Shown here in pieces: positions 20,707 to 30,717 of a stretch of 64,000 nt of DNA (position 1 is its first letter; each line of letters begins with the position of its first letter). The DNA comes from JAFAFN01 sp963707555 (lineage in GTDB: Bacteria; Actinomycetota; Acidimicrobiia; Acidimicrobiales; Microtrichaceae), in assembly GCA_963707555.1 (NCBI GenBank), contig CAVPQM010000004.1:248001-312000 (forward strand), read 5' to 3'. Under the pieces are notes generated by a model. It made no database searches. It was not told the origin of the DNA and was given only the letters and a program-made list of their open reading frames with translations. Position numbers and translations under genes: made by a program.

Positions 20707-21489
20707 ATGACCGAGTTGGGCACCGTCCAGGCCTGCTGGCGCTATCCGGTGAAGTCCATGCAGGGGCTCTCCGTCGACCACCTCCAGCTGTTCGAACGCG
20801 GCGTCGTCGGCGACAGGGTCCGAGCGCTCGTCGAGACCGCGGGCGGGCACCTCATGTCGGCGAAGCGGACCGCAGCGCTGCTCGAGGCGTCGGCCGACGA
20901 CCACAGCATCACCCTGCCCGACGGCTCCGTCGTGGCATGGGACGACGTCCACGCCGACGCCCGCCTGTCCGAATGGCTCGGCAAGGACGTGCAGCTGTCG
21001 GAGCCGCTGCCGGGCCACCAGCTCAGCTACGAGATGACCTTCGACCCGCCCGACGACGATGCCGAGTACGTCGAGATCCCGGCGCCCGTGGGGACCTTCG
21101 TCGACCTGGCGCCGCTCCACGTCGTGAGCAGCGCCACCCTCGACGGCGCCGCGGCATCGCGACCGGACCTGAACTGGGACGCACGCCGCTTCCGGCCGAA
21201 CCTGGTGCTCGACACCGAGGGCGGCGCGTTCGTCGAGAACGAGTGGGTCGGGCGTTCGCTTCGCTTCGCCTCCGGAGCCACGATCCGGGTGGCGCAGGCC
21301 ACGGTCCGCTGTGCGATGCCGCTTCGCTCCCAACCGGAGCACGCCGGTCGCTCGGCGCTCGGTCGGCAACCGGAGCTGTTCCGGGCGATGAGCGAGCTCA
21401 ACACCGAGTACCCGAACCACCTGGGTGTGTACGTCGACGTCGAGGTGCCCGGACGGGTCGCCGTCGGCGACCGCGTCGAGCTGGTCTGA
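20707..21489 (+). CDS. MOSC domain protein
   Basis: Protein of 260 residues with the N-terminal MOSC beta-barrel (VQACWRYPVKSMQGLSVDHLQLFERGVVGDR, read in two parts) and the MOSC domain (RRFRPNLVLDTEGGAFVENEWVG, then RVAQATVRCAMP). Such proteins use or deliver molybdenum cofactor; the conserved Cys in VRCAMP is the usual sulfur or Mo ligand position. It stands directly before moaA, though moaA has its own -10, so the region reads as a molybdenum cofactor block. It could be an mARC-like reductase or a sulfur carrier. Confidence 0.82.
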   Translation: MTELGTVQACWRYPVKSMQGLSVDHLQLFERGVVGDRVRALVETAGGHLMSAKRTAALLEASADDHSITLPDGSVVAWDDVHADARLSEWLGKDVQLSEPLPGHQLSYEMTFDPPDDDAEYVEIPAPVGTFVDLAPLHVVSSATLDGAAASRPDLNWDARRFRPNLVLDTEGGAFVENEWVGRSLRFASGATIRVAQATVRCAMPLRSQPEHAGRSALGRQPELFRAMSELNTEYPNHLGVYVDVEVPGRVAVGDRVELV

Positions 21490-21538
21490 CCGCCTGCGGT
21501 CGGGTGGGGAGCGCGAAGGGGCCGTAGGGTCGGTTCGG

Positions 21539-21544
21539 TAGAGT
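21539..21544 (+). promoter_or_regulatory. -10 hexamer of the moaA operon
   Basis: TAGAGT ends 6 bases before GTG 21551, with no ribosome binding site; probable leaderless promoter of moaA, moaD-mogA and moaE. Confidence 0.55.
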
Positions 21545-21550
21545 TCGGGC

Positions 21551-22546
21551 GTGATCCAGGCACGGGGGCAACTCGAGGACGGTTACGGCCGGGTCGCGCG
21601 CGATCTCCGGGTGTCGGTCACCGACCACTGCGACCTGCGCTGCGTCTACTGCATGCCGGAGGACGGGCTCGACTGGCTCGACCCCGCCGAGCAGCTGACC
21701 TTCGACGAGATCGAACGTCTGGTCTCGATCTCGGTGTCGCTCGGCGTGCGCACCGTGCGGCTCACCGGCGGGGAGCCGCTCATGCGGCCCAAGCTGCCAC
21801 GACTGGTCCGGTCGCTCGCAGCCCTCGACCTCGACGACCTGTCGATGACGACCAACGCGACCACGCTCGCACGGCACGCGGACGAGCTCGCGGCAGCGGG
21901 GTTGCGGCGGGTGAACGTCAGCCTCGACACGCTGAGCCGACACCGCTTCGAAGCGATGACGCGCCGCGATGCTCTGGACCGGGTGCTGGCGGGCATCGAC
22001 GCAGCGCGCCGCGCCGGGCTGTCGCCCATCAAGATCAACGTGGTGCTGGTCGACGGGACCAACGACGACGAGATCCTCGACTTCGTCGAGTTCGCCCGGG
22101 CGACCGGTTGCGACGTGCGCTTCATCGAGGACATGCCGCTCGGCGGTGGCGGTGCCTGGCACCCCGAGATCGTGGTGCCCTCGGCGCGCATCGTGGCAAC
22201 CATCGAGCAGCGCCACGCACTCGTCCCCCTCGAGCGAGGCTCCGAACCCGCGGCGGGCTATCGCTTCGCCGACGGTGCCCCCGGGCGGATCGGCGTGATC
22301 TCGAGTGTCACCGAGCCGTTCTGCGAGCAGTGCGACCGGCTGCGCCTCACCGCGGATGGCCAGCTCCGCACATGCTTGTTCGCCCACGTCGAGACCGACC
22401 TGCGCACGCCGCTGCGTTCGGGCGCGAGCGACGCCGATCTGTCCGACCTGATCCGCGGCGCCGTCGCTGACAAGGGCCCGGGCCACATGATCGGCCGCGT
22501 CGGGTTCGAGCAGCCGGTGCGGCTCATGTCGCGCATCGGTGGGTAG
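21551..22546 (+). CDS. moaA: GTP 3',8-cyclase (radical SAM, molybdenum cofactor synthesis)
   Basis: MoaA converts GTP to 3',8-cyclo-GTP, the first step to molybdopterin. The radical-SAM cluster motif is CDLRCVYC (Cx3Cx2C) near residue 30. The second C-terminal cluster has CEQCDRLRLTADGQLRTC, and the protein ends in the conserved double glycine (SRIGG). The 331-residue length fits. MoaC, which normally acts next, is not in this window. It is followed by a MoaD-MogA fusion and moaE, forming an operon. The GTG start is set by the -10 hexamer and the family start. Confidence 0.93.
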   Translation: MIQARGQLEDGYGRVARDLRVSVTDHCDLRCVYCMPEDGLDWLDPAEQLTFDEIERLVSISVSLGVRTVRLTGGEPLMRPKLPRLVRSLAALDLDDLSMTTNATTLARHADELAAAGLRRVNVSLDTLSRHRFEAMTRRDALDRVLAGIDAARRAGLSPIKINVVLVDGTNDDEILDFVEFARATGCDVRFIEDMPLGGGGAWHPEIVVPSARIVATIEQRHALVPLERGSEPAAGYRFADGAPGRIGVISSVTEPFCEQCDRLRLTADGQLRTCLFAHVETDLRTPLRSGASDADLSDLIRGAVADKGPGHMIGRVGFEQPVRLMSRIGG

Positions 22547-22604
22547 GAGAGCCGCTGATGGACCAGCGGTGGAGGAGTCAGCGGTGGAAGAGCAGAGGAG
22601 CTCG

Positions 22605-23399
22605 ATGACGACGGTGTTGATGTTCGCCCGGGCGCGTGAGCTCGCGGGGACGAAGTCGACCGTGATCGACGGGGCGACCGTGGCGGACGTGTTGCGCGTC
22701 GCCGGCGATCGCTACGGCGACGAGTTCATGACGTTGAGCGACACCTGTTCGGTCGTCGTCGACGGCGAGGTCGTGCTGCCGGATGAGTTCGCGACCCGTG
22801 CCCCGGGTGGCGAGCTCGCGATCCTGCCGCCGGTGTCCGGCGGCGCGATCGACGAGGACAGCACAGCGGGCCAACGCCTCGACGAGGACGGCGGCGATCA
22901 GCACCATCGACACGACGCACCGTCGATCGGCGTGGGCGTCCTCACCGTGTCGGACCGAGCGGCCAGAGGGCAGTACGAGGACCTGACCGGACCGTCGCTC
23001 GAGATCGCCCTGCTGGACGCGCTCGACGCAGAGGTCGTCGCCCGCGCCGTCGTTCCCGACGAGTTCGATCGCATCGTCGAGGTCGTGCGCGAGTGGTGCG
23101 ACGGCGGGCTCATCGACCTGGTGGTGACCACCGGGGGCACCGGGTTGTCGCCGCGGGACGTCACGCCCGAGGCGGTCCGCTCCCTGCTCGACGTCGAGGC
23201 GCCGGGCCTCGCAGAGCTCATGCGGGCGAGGGGTCTGGAGCACACCCCGATGGCGGCGTTGTCACGGCAGGTCGTCGGTCGTCGAGGTGCCACGGTGGTG
23301 GCGGCCGTGCCGGGTTCGGTGAACGGAGCGGTCGAGAGCATCGAGGCGATCCTCGCCGTGCTGCCCCACGCCGTCGCGACCGCCGGCGAGCGGGCATGA
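22605..23399 (+). CDS. MoaD-MogA/MoaB fusion protein (molybdopterin synthase small subunit fused to adenylyltransferase)
   Basis: Residues 1-80 are a ubiquitin-like MoaD: TTVLMFARARELAGTKS at the start and LAILPPVSGG at the end, with the C-terminal Gly-Gly at 79-80. From about residue 107 comes a complete MogA/MoaB domain (GVLTVSDRAARGQYEDLTGP, TTGGTGLSPRDVTPEA, AAVPGSVNGAVESIEAIL). Between them is an acidic, His-rich linker with no stop in any frame. In free MoaD the Gly-Gly must be C-terminal to carry the thiocarboxylate, so this protein would need cleavage after Gly 80. Start ATG 22605 has GAGGAG upstream. The stop overlaps moaE (ATGA). Confidence 0.85.
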   Translation: MTTVLMFARARELAGTKSTVIDGATVADVLRVAGDRYGDEFMTLSDTCSVVVDGEVVLPDEFATRAPGGELAILPPVSGGAIDEDSTAGQRLDEDGGDQHHRHDAPSIGVGVLTVSDRAARGQYEDLTGPSLEIALLDALDAEVVARAVVPDEFDRIVEVVREWCDGGLIDLVVTTGGTGLSPRDVTPEAVRSLLDVEAPGLAELMRARGLEHTPMAALSRQVVGRRGATVVAAVPGSVNGAVESIEAILAVLPHAVATAGERA

Positions 23400-23821
23400 C
23401 CGGCGCGCTCGTCGTCGCTGGACTCGACGCCGAGTCGCTCGACGTGCGCGCCCTGGTCGACTCGGTGCGCCGCGACGATGCCGGCGGGCTCGTCGTGTTC
23501 GAGGGCACGGTGCGCACCCCGAACCACGGCCACGAGGTGCTCGCGCTCGACTACGAGGCGTGGGAGGACAAGGTCCCCGAGCAGCTCGAGCGCTTCGCTC
23601 GTGAGGTCGCCGAGGAGCACGACCTGCGCGCTGCGCTCGCCGTGCACCGAGTGGGTCGCGTCGAGGTCGGCGAGGCCGCGGTGGTGATCGTCGCGGTCGG
23701 TGTGCACCGCGACGCCGCGTTCGTCGGCGCCCGCGCGCTGATCGACCGCGTCAAGGACGAGGCGTGGATCTGGAAGAAGGAGCTCCGCGTCGGCGGCGAG
23801 GTCTGGATCGAGGGCTGCTGA
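23396..23821 (+). CDS. moaE: Molybdopterin synthase catalytic subunit
   Basis: MoaE (141 residues) inserts sulfur from MoaD into cyclic pyranopterin monophosphate. Recognisable blocks are VVFEGTVRTPNHGHEVLALDYEAW, AVHRVGRVEVGEAAVVIVAVGVHRD (both in pieces) and the C-terminal DEAWIWKKELRVGGEVWIEG, with the catalytic Lys in WKKE. It overlaps the moaD-mogA fusion by ATGA, so translation is likely coupled in a 1:1 ratio with its MoaD partner. It is the last gene of the moaA operon. Confidence 0.92.
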   Translation: MTGALVVAGLDAESLDVRALVDSVRRDDAGGLVVFEGTVRTPNHGHEVLALDYEAWEDKVPEQLERFAREVAEEHDLRAALAVHRVGRVEVGEAAVVIVAVGVHRDAAFVGARALIDRVKDEAWIWKKELRVGGEVWIEGC

Positions 23822-23867
23822 CGTCTGAGCCGCACCGCCCTGAACCGCCCCCACCCTGGAGCGCTGA

Positions 23868-24523
23868 CTACCAGGTGTCGTGGTGCACGATCCGGCTCAT
23901 GTCGCGGCGGGCGCCGGGCTGGAAGTCGGTGCCGAGGGTGTGGGCGACGGGGATCAGCGCCCCCTGCATGATGTGGTCGGGGATGCCGAGCAGCTCGGCC
24001 GCCTCCTTCTCGTGCAGCAGGTGCAGCGTCGTCCAGCAGGTGCCCAGGCCGCGGGCCCGGGCCGCCAACATGAAGTTCCACGTCGCCGGCAGCAGCGAGC
24101 CCCACATGCTCGCCTGGATCATCACGTCCATGCCGTCGGTGCGCATGTTCAGGCACGGGATGACCATGACCGGCACCTCGCCCATGTGCTCGGCGAGGTA
24201 CTCGGCGGAGTCGATCACGCGCTTGGTCGTGGCGACGTAGTCCGGGTCGTCCGCCGGCAGGTTCGCCTCGGCCGCGGCACGGTCGCCGTAGAACAGCTCG
24301 AAGCCCTGGCGGTACAGCTCGCCCAGGCGGGCACGCTTCTCGGCGTCGGTGACGACGACGAAGTGCCAGCCCTGCGCGTTCGACCCGGTCGGCGCCTGCG
24401 CGGCCAGTTCCAGGCACTCGTCGATCAGCTCGGGCTCGACCGGACGCGAGAAGTCGAGTCGCTTGCGGACCGACCGGGTGGTCGACAGCAGCTCGTCGGG
24501 GGTCAGGTCGAGCAGGGGGTGGG

Positions 24524-24527
<4 letters not shown>
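23868..24527 (-). CDS. Nitroreductase-family FMN-dependent oxidoreductase
   Basis: Protein of 219 residues with the nitroreductase fold: RSVRKRLDFSRPVEPELIDECLELAAQAPTGSNAQGWHFVVV (in pieces; the FMN-binding SVRxF and APTGSNxQ boxes) and a C-terminal GLGTCWTTLHL. These enzymes reduce nitro compounds, quinones or enones with NAD(P)H. It overlaps the upstream D-aminoacylase gene (ATGA), so the two form an operon, but no shared pathway is obvious. It is convergent with moaE with no clear terminator. Confidence 0.82.
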
Positions 24528-26260
<1,733 letters not shown>

Positions 26261-26293
26261 AAAGCCCCCCTTGTGTGTCGGACCCGAGTGTAC

Positions 26294-26339
26294 GGGCCTC
26301 AGCTCCGCTGGCTCTCAGGCATGGGCCTCAGCTCCGCTG
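26294..26339 (-). repeat. 29-base-period tandem duplication over the P450 stop codon
   Basis: GGGCCTCAGCTCCGCTG appears twice (26294-26310 and 26323-26339), so the C-terminal codons SQRS plus stop of the P450 are repeated downstream of the gene. Confidence 0.8.
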
Positions 26340-27575
26340 CGACTCCGGCGTGAAGGTCACCGGCATGGTCTTGATGCCGTTGACGAAGTCGGAGTGCAGA
26401 CGGTTCGGCGGGCCGGCGAGCGCCATGTCGGGCAGCCGGTCGACGATCTGGCGCATGGTCGCCTTGATCTCGGCCCGAGCGAGGCTGGCACCCAGGCAGA
26501 AGTGCACGCCGCCACCGCCGAAGGTCACGTGGTCGTTCGGGGTGCGGGCGATGTCGAAGGCGTGCGGGTCCTCGAAGTGCTCCTCGTCGCGGTTCGCCGA
26601 TGCGTAGTACATCACGACCTTCTCGCCGGCCTTGATCGGCACACCACGGATCTCGGTGTCCTTCGTGGCGGTGCGGCGGAAGTTGTGGATCGAGCTGCCC
26701 CAGCGCAGCATCTCCTCGACCGCCGAGTCCCAGAGCGACGGGTCGTCGCGCAGCATCTGCGCCTGCTCCGGATGCTCCATGAGGGCCAGCATCGAGTGGT
26801 TGATCAGGTTGCGGGTCGTCTCGTTGCCGGCCACGACCAACGTCACGAAGAACAGGTTGAGCTCCATGTCGTCGAGGCGATCGACCGTCGACCTCGGCGG
26901 TCACGAGCGCGGTCATGATGTCCTCACGGGGGTGCACCCGACGGTCCGCGGCGACCGCGTCGCACATCGCGTAGACCTCCATCGCGGCGACGGCCTCTGG
27001 CCCTCCTCGACCTGGTAGTCGGGGTCGTCGAACGAGCCGATGAGGCGGTTCGACAGCTCGACCATCTTCGGCCACGTCTCGGGCTCGAGGCCGATCATCT
27101 CGCAGATCATCTGCACCGGGACCTTGGCCGCCACGTCGTTGACGAACTCGCACTCGCCGCGCTCGGCGATCTCGTCGACGACCGCCGCGGCACGGTGGTC
27201 GATGTCCTCGACGAGCTTCGAGATCACCTTCGGGGTGAAACCACGTGAGACGAGCCGGCGGTAGCGGTGGTGCTTCGGCGGGTCCATGTTGAGGATGGTC
27301 AGGCGGATCTGCCCGAGCGCCTCTTCGTCCTGGTCGGGGATGAAGGTGCTGCCCAGCTCCGAGGAGAACGTCTCGGCGTCACGGCTCACGAGACGCACGT
27401 CGTCGTGCTTGGTGATGGCCCAGAAGCCGGTGCCGTTCGGCTCGGGGTGCCAGAACACCGGCGCCTCACGGCGCAGCAGGTCGAACTGGTCGTGGGGGAC
27501 GTGGCGACCCCACGTCGCCGCCAGCAGGTCGATGTCGTCGAGCGTGAGCTCGGTGGTGTGGTCGGCGATGCTCAT
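26328..27575 (-). CDS. Cytochrome P450 (two frameshifts)
   Basis: Haem monooxygenase of about 415 residues. From N to C: LNMDPPKHHRYRRLVSRGFTP (in part), I-helix VVAGNETTRN, the ExxR motif in EEMLRW, and the haem loop FGGGGVHFCLGASLARAE with the thiolate Cys. Frames must be joined at about 27000 (a G missing in a GGG run before PEAVAAMEV) and about 26885 (one extra T before RRLDDMELNLF). All motifs survive, so I treat the breaks as errors. It resembles actinobacterial CYP families active on steroids or terpenes; the substrate is not determined. It overlaps the TetR gene upstream (ATGA), which probably regulates it. Confidence 0.87.
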
Positions 27576-28216
27576 GTGGTTGCCCCCTGGTCGAGTCTGT
27601 CCCGGTCGAGTGTGTGCCGGTCGTTCGTGTGCCGGTCGTCGATGTGCCCGTCGGGGCCGACGACGCTGCAGAGCGCGGCCACGGCCATGTGGTCGGTCAT
27701 GGTGTCCGGGTCGATGCGCCGGACCATGGCGAGGCCGAGGAGCATCCCGACCAGGACCGGCCCGATTGCCGACTCGTCGGTTCGGCTGGCCCAGATGCGA
27801 TCGGCGTCGATGGATCCCCACGCCGCTCGGTAGCGCTCGGCGAGGCGCGCTCGGGCGCCCTCGTTGCGGATCGCGAAGCTCCACAGCTCGTGTTCGAGTG
27901 CGAGCCATCGGCCGTCGCCCACGGCGGGGTCGGTGAAGTTGTGCCACAGCGCAGCCATCTGCTCCGGGACGGTCGACGCGTTGACGAGCTCGGCGGTGAC
28001 CACGGCGGCGACGTCGTCGACCCAGCCCTCGAGCAGCGCGAAGAGCAGCCCTTCCTTCGACCCGAAGTGGTCGTAGAGGGCGCCCGACGTGCGACCGGCC
28101 TCGCGAGCGATCGCGTCGACCGACGCGCCGTCGACGCCGTGTTCGGCGAAGAGCCGCGCCGCTGCTGCGAGCAGTGCCTGACGCGTGAGCGTGCGCCGTT
28201 CCCCCTGGGTCGCCAT
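27572..28216 (-). CDS. TetR/AcrR-family transcriptional regulator of the P450 operon
   Basis: TetR-type regulator of 214 residues. Helix-turn-helix at about residues 8-60 (LTRQALLAAAARLFAEHGVDGASVDAIAREAGRTSGALYDHFGSKEGLL, in pieces). The remainder is a ligand-binding helical domain. The last 25 residues (DDRHTNDRHTLDRDRLDQ) derive from short degenerate repeats of TGTGCCGGTCG and look like a low-complexity extension. The stop overlaps the P450 start. The short AT-rich stretch before the gene holds two pseudo-palindromes, a likely autoregulatory operator. Confidence 0.87.
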   Translation of the reverse strand: MATQGERRTLTRQALLAAAARLFAEHGVDGASVDAIAREAGRTSGALYDHFGSKEGLLFALLEGWVDDVAAVVTAELVNASTVPEQMAALWHNFTDPAVGDGRWLALEHELWSFAIRNEGARARLAERYRAAWGSIDADRIWASRTDESAIGPVLVGMLLGLAMVRRIDPDTMTDHMAVAALCSVVGPDGHIDDRHTNDRHTLDRDRLDQGATT

Positions 28217-28220
28217 CAGG

Positions 28221-28246
28221 AACTTATGTTGATGGCGTTATGTAAC
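28221..28246 (-). promoter_or_regulatory. AT-rich promoter/operator of the TetR-P450 operon
   Basis: An AT-rich island in GC-rich surroundings, ending just before the TetR start. It holds AACTTATGTT (28221-28230) and GTTATGTAAC (28237-28246), two 10-base pseudo-palindromes that share a TTATGT core repeated 14 bases apart, as expected for a TetR dimer-of-dimers site. Confidence 0.45.
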
Positions 28247-28250
28247 TGCG

Positions 28251-28682
28251 TCAAGGGCCCGTTCGTCGTGTGGCCCGGGCAACGCCGGCGCCGAGCAGTC
28301 CGATCCCGATGCCCACCGCTGCACCGCCGAGCCCCCGGCGCGCCGCACGTTCCGACATGCGGTGGTGGTTGGCGAGACCGCCGAGCAGGTCGGCCGCGTC
28401 CGCTCCCGCCGACGCGAGGAACCAGCCCGCGGTGTGCTCGCCGCTGCGGAGACCGCTCGAGGCGAGCATGCCGCCGACGAGTGCGTCGCGGTAGCCCATC
28501 GATCGCAGCAACAGGCTCGAGGTCGCCGTCTGCTCCGAGTCGTCGCCCCACAACTTGTTCGCCGTCTCCGGCGCGACGATGAACGAGACACCCGAGAGCG
28601 CTCGCAGTCCACCGACGACGATGGCGGCGCGATCCGTGATCGTCCGGCCGCCGACCCGTCGTGATGTGCAGTCCTTGCGCAT
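28251..28682 (-). CDS. Small hypothetical membrane-associated protein
   Basis: Not recognised. 143 residues with alternating Ala/Gly-rich hydrophobic stretches (AAIVVGGLRALSGVSFIVAP, GWFLASAGADAADLLGGL, GLGGAAVGIGIGLLGAGVA) separated by charged loops. It most likely has three to four short membrane helices; the layout recalls DUF4267-like actinobacterial membrane proteins, but the match is by look only. It lies 34 bases before the TetR gene on the same strand and is divergent from the methyltransferase-like gene. Start ATG 28682 has GGGGG upstream. Confidence 0.55.
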   Translation of the reverse strand: MRKDCTSRRVGGRTITDRAAIVVGGLRALSGVSFIVAPETANKLWGDDSEQTATSSLLLRSMGYRDALVGGMLASSGLRSGEHTAGWFLASAGADAADLLGGLANHHRMSERAARRGLGGAAVGIGIGLLGAGVARATRRTGP

Positions 28683-28747
28683 GGTCCCCCGATGTTCGCT
28701 GTCGATGTCCGGCGGAGCGTACCGAGCCGGTCCTCGCTCGGTGCTCG

Positions 28748-28753
28748 TAGGGT
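28748..28753 (+). promoter_or_regulatory. -10 hexamer of the ICMT-like gene
   Basis: TAGGGT ends 6 bases before ATG 28760; leaderless arrangement. Confidence 0.5.
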
Positions 28754-28759
28754 GAGCCG

Positions 28760-29701
28760 ATGCTGGCTGTCGGGCGGGTCGCTGCGGTCGATCTCGCCAG
28801 GGTCTACCTCGGGTTGCAGGCGGTCGCCGGCGCCATGTGGTGGGTCACCGTCTTCGCCTCGGACGAGGTCGCTCGCTGGACGCTCGGGACGTGGGATCCA
28901 TTGGCCCTGGCCGGACCGGATCTGGTGCTGTTCGTCGGAGCGTCGGCGGTGGCTGCGATCGCGCAGAGCAGGATCGCCGCTGCGATCGCCACGGTGTGGA
29001 CGCTCATCGTGACCGTCGCCCTCGGGATCTACGGACTCGTCGAGCAGGCAGCGGGCTGGGGAGTGCTCCTCATGTCGTTGGCGACGGTGGGCACGCTCGC
29101 GGCGGCGTCGACGATGTGGTTCGGCGAGCTGCCGACCGGCTGGTTCTTCATCGGTCCCTTCTCGTTCCGGGTGGCCGGCGTCGCACCGCCGCAGCGACAC
29201 CTCCGGCGCAGCCTGGCGCAGCTGGTCGTGTTCTGGACGACGTTCTTCGTGGTCGTCCCGCTGGTGTTGAGCGCGGTGGAGGAACGCCTGCAGCTGCACT
29301 GGACCGCGCTCGACGGTCCGGCCGTCCGCGTCGTGGGTGCTGCGCTGTTCGTGGTCGGCAGCGCGCTCGGACTGTGGTCGTGCGTGACGATGGCGCTCCA
29401 GGGAAAGGGCACGCCGCTTCCCGCCGAGACCGCCCGTGAGCTGGTGGTCGCCGGGCCGTACCGGATCGTCAGGAATCCGATGGCGCTCGCCGGAGTGCTG
29501 CAGACCTCCGGGGTGGGGCTCATCGTGGGCTCCTGGCTGGTGATCGTCGTGGCCCTCGCTGGAGCACTGGTCTGGAACGCGCTGATCCGACCGACCGAGG
29601 AAGCGGACCTGGCCGCCCGCTTCGGCGAGTCCTACCGGCGGTACGCCGACCGGGTCGCTTGCTGGGTCCCGAGGCCACCGAACGAGATCGCGCGACGATG
29701 A
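28760..29701 (+). CDS. Isoprenylcysteine carboxyl methyltransferase-like membrane protein with extra N-terminal helices
   Basis: Integral membrane protein of 313 residues. The C-terminal 110 residues match the ICMT/PEMT fold: VVAGPYRIVRNPMALAGVLQ, then EEADLAARFGESYRRYADRVACWVPR, the SAM-binding RNP and E..L..xFG..Y blocks. The first 150 residues hold about four extra helices of unknown function (AVAGAMWWVTVF, LVLFVGASAVAAIAQ). Bacterial members methylate small or isoprenoid substrates; none has been shown for this arrangement. It is a single gene with a leaderless promoter. Confidence 0.75.
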   Translation: MLAVGRVAAVDLARVYLGLQAVAGAMWWVTVFASDEVARWTLGTWDPLALAGPDLVLFVGASAVAAIAQSRIAAAIATVWTLIVTVALGIYGLVEQAAGWGVLLMSLATVGTLAAASTMWFGELPTGWFFIGPFSFRVAGVAPPQRHLRRSLAQLVVFWTTFFVVVPLVLSAVEERLQLHWTALDGPAVRVVGAALFVVGSALGLWSCVTMALQGKGTPLPAETARELVVAGPYRIVRNPMALAGVLQTSGVGLIVGSWLVIVVALAGALVWNALIRPTEEADLAARFGESYRRYADRVACWVPRPPNEIARR

Positions 29702-29726
29702 AGGCTCCTCCTCGACAGGCCACTCC

Positions 29727-30007
29727 ATGACGACCACCGCAGCCGAGAGTGCTGAACGTGTGCCATGGGCTCAGCTGATCTTCGGGGTCGGCGCTGCCGT
29801 CGGGCCGCGGCGTCGCTGGCGTCGATCGCCGCGCGCTCGTTCCGGCGGGCTCCGGGCGATGGGGGCGGCAGCACTTCGGGGGCGGCCGCAGGTCTGCATC
29901 GGGTCCTGGCGGCATCGCAGCTGATCGTGCTCGTCGTCGGACCGGTCGCGGTCGCTCGGATCGTGTGGCTGCTGGCCACACTGCCGGGCTGGTGGGGCCG
30001 AACGTGA
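29727..30007 (+). CDS. Small hypothetical membrane protein (one frameshift)
   Basis: Not recognised. Reading from ATG 29727 (TTTAAESAERVPWAQLIFGVG) and adding one G in the GGG run at about 29806 gives a continuous protein of about 93 residues. It continues AAASLASIAARSFRRAPG and ends in a strong membrane helix, QLIVLVVGPVAVARIVWLL. Without the correction both halves are short orphan frames. The start lies 25 bases after the methyltransferase-like stop, so it may belong to that transcript. The following bases to 30133 show nothing else. Confidence 0.4.
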
Positions 30008-30133
30008 TGCGACGCTCGCGCTCCCGACGAGCGCCAGCAGGCCCGTCGGGCAACGTCCTCGACCGGCATTCGGTGCGGAGCCGGGCAGGCGACTCTGGCT
30101 CAGCCGCGCGTTGCCGCTCCGGCCGTCGAATGG

Positions 30134-30139
30134 CATAGT
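30134..30139 (+). promoter_or_regulatory. -10 element of the toxin-antitoxin operon
   Basis: CATAGT matches four of six bases of TATAAT, including both key positions, and ends 6 bases before ATG 30146. Confidence 0.4.
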
Positions 30140-30145
30140 CGTGGC

Positions 30146-30382
30146 ATGGCTCGCACACGCGTCAGCACCACGGTCGACGACGAGCTCCTCACCAGAGCGC
30201 GAGAGGTGACAGGAGCGCCCTCTGACTCGGCGTTGCTCGACAGCGCGCTCGGTGCGCTCCTCGACATCCATCGGCGCGCGGAGGTCGACCGTGCCTACGC
30301 CGCGTACGACGAGCATCCGGTCGATGAGGTCGATGAGTGGGGCGACCTTGCGTCGTTCCGTTCAGCCGCCGCCGCCTCGTGA
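30146..30382 (+). CDS. Ribbon-helix-helix antitoxin (MazE/VapB-like)
   Basis: 78-residue protein starting ARTRVSTTVDDELLTRARE, the ribbon-helix-helix pattern in which the strand reads RVSTTVD and two helices follow. The acidic C terminus (AYDEHPVDEVDEWGDL) would wrap the toxin. It overlaps the MazF-type gene by GTGA, the usual order of antitoxin first. It is expected to autorepress the operon together with the toxin. Confidence 0.8.
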   Translation: MARTRVSTTVDDELLTRAREVTGAPSDSALLDSALGALLDIHRRAEVDRAYAAYDEHPVDEVDEWGDLASFRSAAAAS

Positions 30383-30705
30383 CCGACCATCCCCGGCGCG
30401 GTGAGCTCTGGTGGTGTGAGCTGCCCGACGTCGGCAGTCGGCCCGTGGTCGTGTTGAGTCGAGATGTTGCCATTCCCCGGTTGGGCCGAACCCTGATCGC
30501 CCCGTGCACGACGAGGATCCGAGGGCTGCCCAGCGAGGTGCTGCTCGAGCCCGGCGTCGACCCGGTTCCGCGCATCTGTGCCGTCAACCTCGACTCGGTG
30601 GAGAGCGTGTCGCTCGGCGTGCTCGTGGACCGACTCGGCCGCCTGGGCGACGAACGGATGCGAGCGATCTGCGACGCACTCTCGGTTGCCGTCGACTGCC
30701 ATTGA
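30379..30705 (+). CDS. MazF/PemK-type mRNA interferase toxin
   Basis: 108-residue toxin of the MazF/PemK family, a sequence-specific ribonuclease. Seen are RRGELWWCELPDVGSRPVVVLSRD (in part; the beta-strand start with the catalytic Arg region), RTLIAPCTTRIRGLPSEVLLEP with the conserved Thr/Ser turn, and VNLDSVESVSLGVLVDRLGRL. The start GTG 30379 overlaps the antitoxin stop; there is no good ribosome binding site, so translation is probably coupled. Confidence 0.85.
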   Translation: MTDHPRRGELWWCELPDVGSRPVVVLSRDVAIPRLGRTLIAPCTTRIRGLPSEVLLEPGVDPVPRICAVNLDSVESVSLGVLVDRLGRLGDERMRAICDALSVAVDCH

Positions 30706-30717
30706 GCCGGCGCGTCC

